Source: an uncultured Clostridium sp.
GTDB lineage: Bacteria > Bacillota > Clostridia > Peptostreptococcales > Peptostreptococcaceae
Assembly (NCBI GenBank): GCA_937944945.1
Contig: CALEBD010000010.1
Span: 1 to 14,444, forward strand
Length of the DNA stretch: 14,444 bases
Direction of reading: 5' to 3'
Part shown: positions 12,851 to 14,444 of the stretch, in pieces
Layout of the letters: each line of letters starts with the position of its first letter
Position numbering within the stretch: the first letter of the stretch is position 1
Translations under genes and position numbers: made by a program
Notes under the pieces: model-generated
What the model was told of the DNA's origin: nothing
The model's input: the letters and a program-made list of their open reading frames with translations, nothing else
Database searches by the model: none

Positions 12851-13699
12851 ATGTCAATGTTCAAAAAGAATAGATTAAAAAGAATAGCATCAGAGACAGT
12901 TTCTATCATAGATAAAGGTTTCTATAGAACAAGTGAAGATAAAGATATTGATATTTCAAATGCTGTAGCTTGCAGTAAAGATTATACTTTTATTTACGAA
13001 TTAAAAGAAGGTTTTAATGATGTAGTTTTAAATAAAAGAAAACCTAGAAATCTAAACATAGTATTATCTAAAAGATTTACCTATGAAGCTATGACAGAGT
13101 ATAAAAGAACATTTAAAGATTGTAGTTTATTTGTATTAAATTTTGCTAGTGCAAAAAATCCTGGTGGGGGTTTCCTAGGTGGAAGTAATGCACAAGAAGA
13201 ATCTTTATCTAGGGTTAGTGGTTTATATAAAGCTATATCAAGTAAGCAAGAGTTTTATGAGAAAAGTAGAAAAAATCCTCGTAAAGGTCTTTATTATAAT
13301 ATGGCTATTTATTCACCAAGTGTACCGTTTATAAGAGATTACAGGAATGAGGATTTATTTATAGAACCTGTGTTTGCAAATGTGATTACTTGTGCCGCAG
13401 TTAATAATGCTATTGTTTCTGCAACACCTATAAATGACCAGTTGGTGAAAGTAGAAATGGTAAATAGAATAAAAACTATAATAGAAGTATTTCTAAATCA
13501 AGCAAATCCTAATAAAAAGAATGTGTTAATATTAGGTGCTTTTGGTTGTGGGGTATTCAGAAATAATCCCAGTCAAGTAGCTAAATCATTTAATTATGTT
13601 TTAGATTTTTATAAAGAAGAGTTAAGTAAGTTAGATTTAATTGTAGACTTTGCTATACCAGATGATAAGAACCTTTATGAATTTAAAAGGTGGGTGTAA
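12851..13699 (+). CDS. Microbial PARG-type macrodomain protein (TIGR02452 family)
   Basis: 282 aa, with the poly(ADP-ribose) glycohydrolase signature intact: GGG (105-107) followed by seven residues and QEE (115-117). The Glu pair supplies the catalytic residue that cleaves the ribose-ribose or protein-linked ADP-ribose bond. The later loop LILGAFGCGVFRN is the macrodomain phosphate loop. The N-terminal 70 residues are the accessory PARG part. The start at ATG 12851 is chosen because GGGAG (12838-12842) is eight bases upstream; an in-frame TTG at 12836 overlaps that site. In phages these enzymes are thought to remove ADP-ribose placed by host defence toxins. Its substrate cannot be known from the sequence. 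The NADAR gene follows shortly, with a similar theme. Confidence 0.88.
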   Translation: MSMFKKNRLKRIASETVSIIDKGFYRTSEDKDIDISNAVACSKDYTFIYELKEGFNDVVLNKRKPRNLNIVLSKRFTYEAMTEYKRTFKDCSLFVLNFASAKNPGGGFLGGSNAQEESLSRVSGLYKAISSKQEFYEKSRKNPRKGLYYNMAIYSPSVPFIRDYRNEDLFIEPVFANVITCAAVNNAIVSATPINDQLVKVEMVNRIKTIIEVFLNQANPNKKNVLILGAFGCGVFRNNPSQVAKSFNYVLDFYKEELSKLDLIVDFAIPDDKNLYEFKRWV

Positions 13700-13856
13700 T
13701 AATCACTTTAAAGGACGATATGTAACCCTTTGCTTTATCACTATATTAGTAGTCTTAAATAATAACCTAACATCTAACAAGGAAACTTGGAGTAGAGTTT
13801 TGAAAATCCCAAGAAACTTATTGTCTGATGTAGGAAACTATCTAGGTAAGCTCTAA
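13677..13856 (+). CDS. Hypothetical small protein (59 aa), tentative
   Basis: An open frame running from an ATG inside the last 23 bases of the PARG gene. It has one hydrophobic segment (VTLCFITILVVL) and an amphipathic basic tail (TWSRVLKIPRNLLSDVG). No good ribosome site precedes the ATG, so coupling would be needed. It could be chance, but it fills the 193-base gap between two clear genes, where no other coding candidate exists. Confidence 0.35.
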   Translation: MNLKGGCNNHFKGRYVTLCFITILVVLNNNLTSNKETWSRVLKIPRNLLSDVGNYLGKL

Positions 13857-13892
13857 TAAGATATTAATAGTAATTTAAAGGAGAAATTAAAA

Positions 13893-14402
13893 ATGAAGTA
13901 CAGTGTTAAAGAATTAGTAAAATCTAGAAGACCAGTGGAATTTACATTCTTTTATGGCGGAACATTTAGTCAATGGAAACGTTGCTCATTTGTTGAAGAT
14001 GGTGTAAAATTTAATTGTGCAGAGCAATATATGATGTACCATAAAGCTAAATTATTTGGAGATAATGGAATAGCTAAACAGATTTTAGAATCAACGAACC
14101 CTAAAGAGCAGAAACAACTTGGTAGACTGGTTAGTAACTTTGATGAGAATATTTGGAACGAACATAAATATGAAATAGTTAAAAGAGGTAATACACTAAA
14201 ATTTTCTCAGAATCCTAGCATAAAGAAGGAATTAATGTCTACAAGAACTTCAATTTTAGTAGAAGCTAGTCCTTATGATAGAGTGTGGGGAATCGGTATA
14301 GGTGAGTTAGATAATAGAAGATTTAACCCTAGTAATTGGCGTGGTGAGAATCTTTTAGGATTTGCTTTAACTGAAGTTAGGGAAATGTTTAAAAATAATT
14401 AA
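13893..14402 (+). CDS. NADAR family protein (YbiA-like, DUF1768)
   Basis: A 169-aa NADAR protein. Conserved family positions are visible: FYGGTFSQWKRC near the start, FNCAEQYMMYHKAKLFGD with Glu44, the YDRVWGIG motif (128-135), and the closing NWRGENLLGFAL helix. NADAR members were first linked to riboflavin-pathway N-glycoside cleavage and later to removal of ADP-ribose from guanine placed by DarT-type toxins. AAAGGAG upstream and a distance of eight bases or so give a good start. Together with the PARG-type protein it forms an ADP-ribose-removing neighbourhood. No obvious damage. The two possible activities cannot be told apart from the sequence. Confidence 0.88.
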   Translation: MKYSVKELVKSRRPVEFTFFYGGTFSQWKRCSFVEDGVKFNCAEQYMMYHKAKLFGDNGIAKQILESTNPKEQKQLGRLVSNFDENIWNEHKYEIVKRGNTLKFSQNPSIKKELMSTRTSILVEASPYDRVWGIGIGELDNRRFNPSNWRGENLLGFALTEVREMFKNN

Positions 14403-14444
14403 TTATAGATATAGATTAACTGATAAAGGAAAAGAATTTCTAGC

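Noticed and set aside
14371..14444. Open frame at the right edge that ends in LTDKGKEFL, as in winged-helix proteins
   Set aside because: No ATG, GTG or TTG start and it overlaps the NADAR gene; too short to judge before the window ends.
1..14444. CRISPR array or insertion sequence
   Set aside because: No evenly spaced repeats, and no transposase or terminal inverted repeats were seen.

Overview
This is a strongly AT-rich window in which every convincing gene lies on the + strand. Genes are closely packed, many are small and unrecognisable, and most have good Shine-Dalgarno sites (AGGAGG or GGAGG types, often with ATG, sometimes GTG or TTG starts). A DnaB-like helicase at the left edge, the one-way packing and the many orphan small genes point to a large phage, or a phage-plasmid or prophage, of a low-GC Gram-positive host. 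Signal peptidase I, a lipoprotein and a SpoVS-domain protein fit such a host; a clostridial one is plausible. No structural or packaging genes are present, so the phage assignment is an inference.

Layout. (1) 1-2203: helicase, an orphan gene and an all-helical protein with an R-X4-H motif like HEPN ribonucleases. (2) 2204-4089: envelope-directed genes (a small secreted peptide, a multi-pass membrane protein and a membrane-anchored protein). Two of them are preceded by a recurring two-stem leader RNA with the near-invariant loop TCTATAYGG; its third copy is at 10181, in front of the MNT/HEPN pair. (3) 4090-4614: about 500 bases without a credible gene but full of long perfect hairpins, the best candidate here for a large structured non-coding RNA. 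(4) 4615-9482: small genes of unknown role around a compact set of SpoVS-like/DUF4177-like protein, bacterial PH-domain protein and signal peptidase I, followed by a small cysteine-rich protein and an exported lipoprotein of the DNA/RNA non-specific endonuclease family whose expected catalytic His reads as Leu. (5) 9497-14402: an accessory block of nucleotide- and NAD-based modifying enzymes: an unassigned protein, an MNT nucleotidyltransferase with its HEPN partner, a HipA-like kinase, a PARG-type macrodomain hydrolase and a NADAR protein.

How it may work together. The envelope set (signal peptidase plus exported substrates, including a surface nuclease-like lipoprotein) suggests host-surface remodelling, perhaps exclusion of other phages. 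The right-hand block combines AMP transfer, protein phosphorylation and removal of ADP-ribose, which reads like a toxin-antitoxin or defence/counter-defence island. The strongest candidates for something undescribed are the structured region at 4091-4560 and the repeated leader element at 2208, 3287 and 10181.
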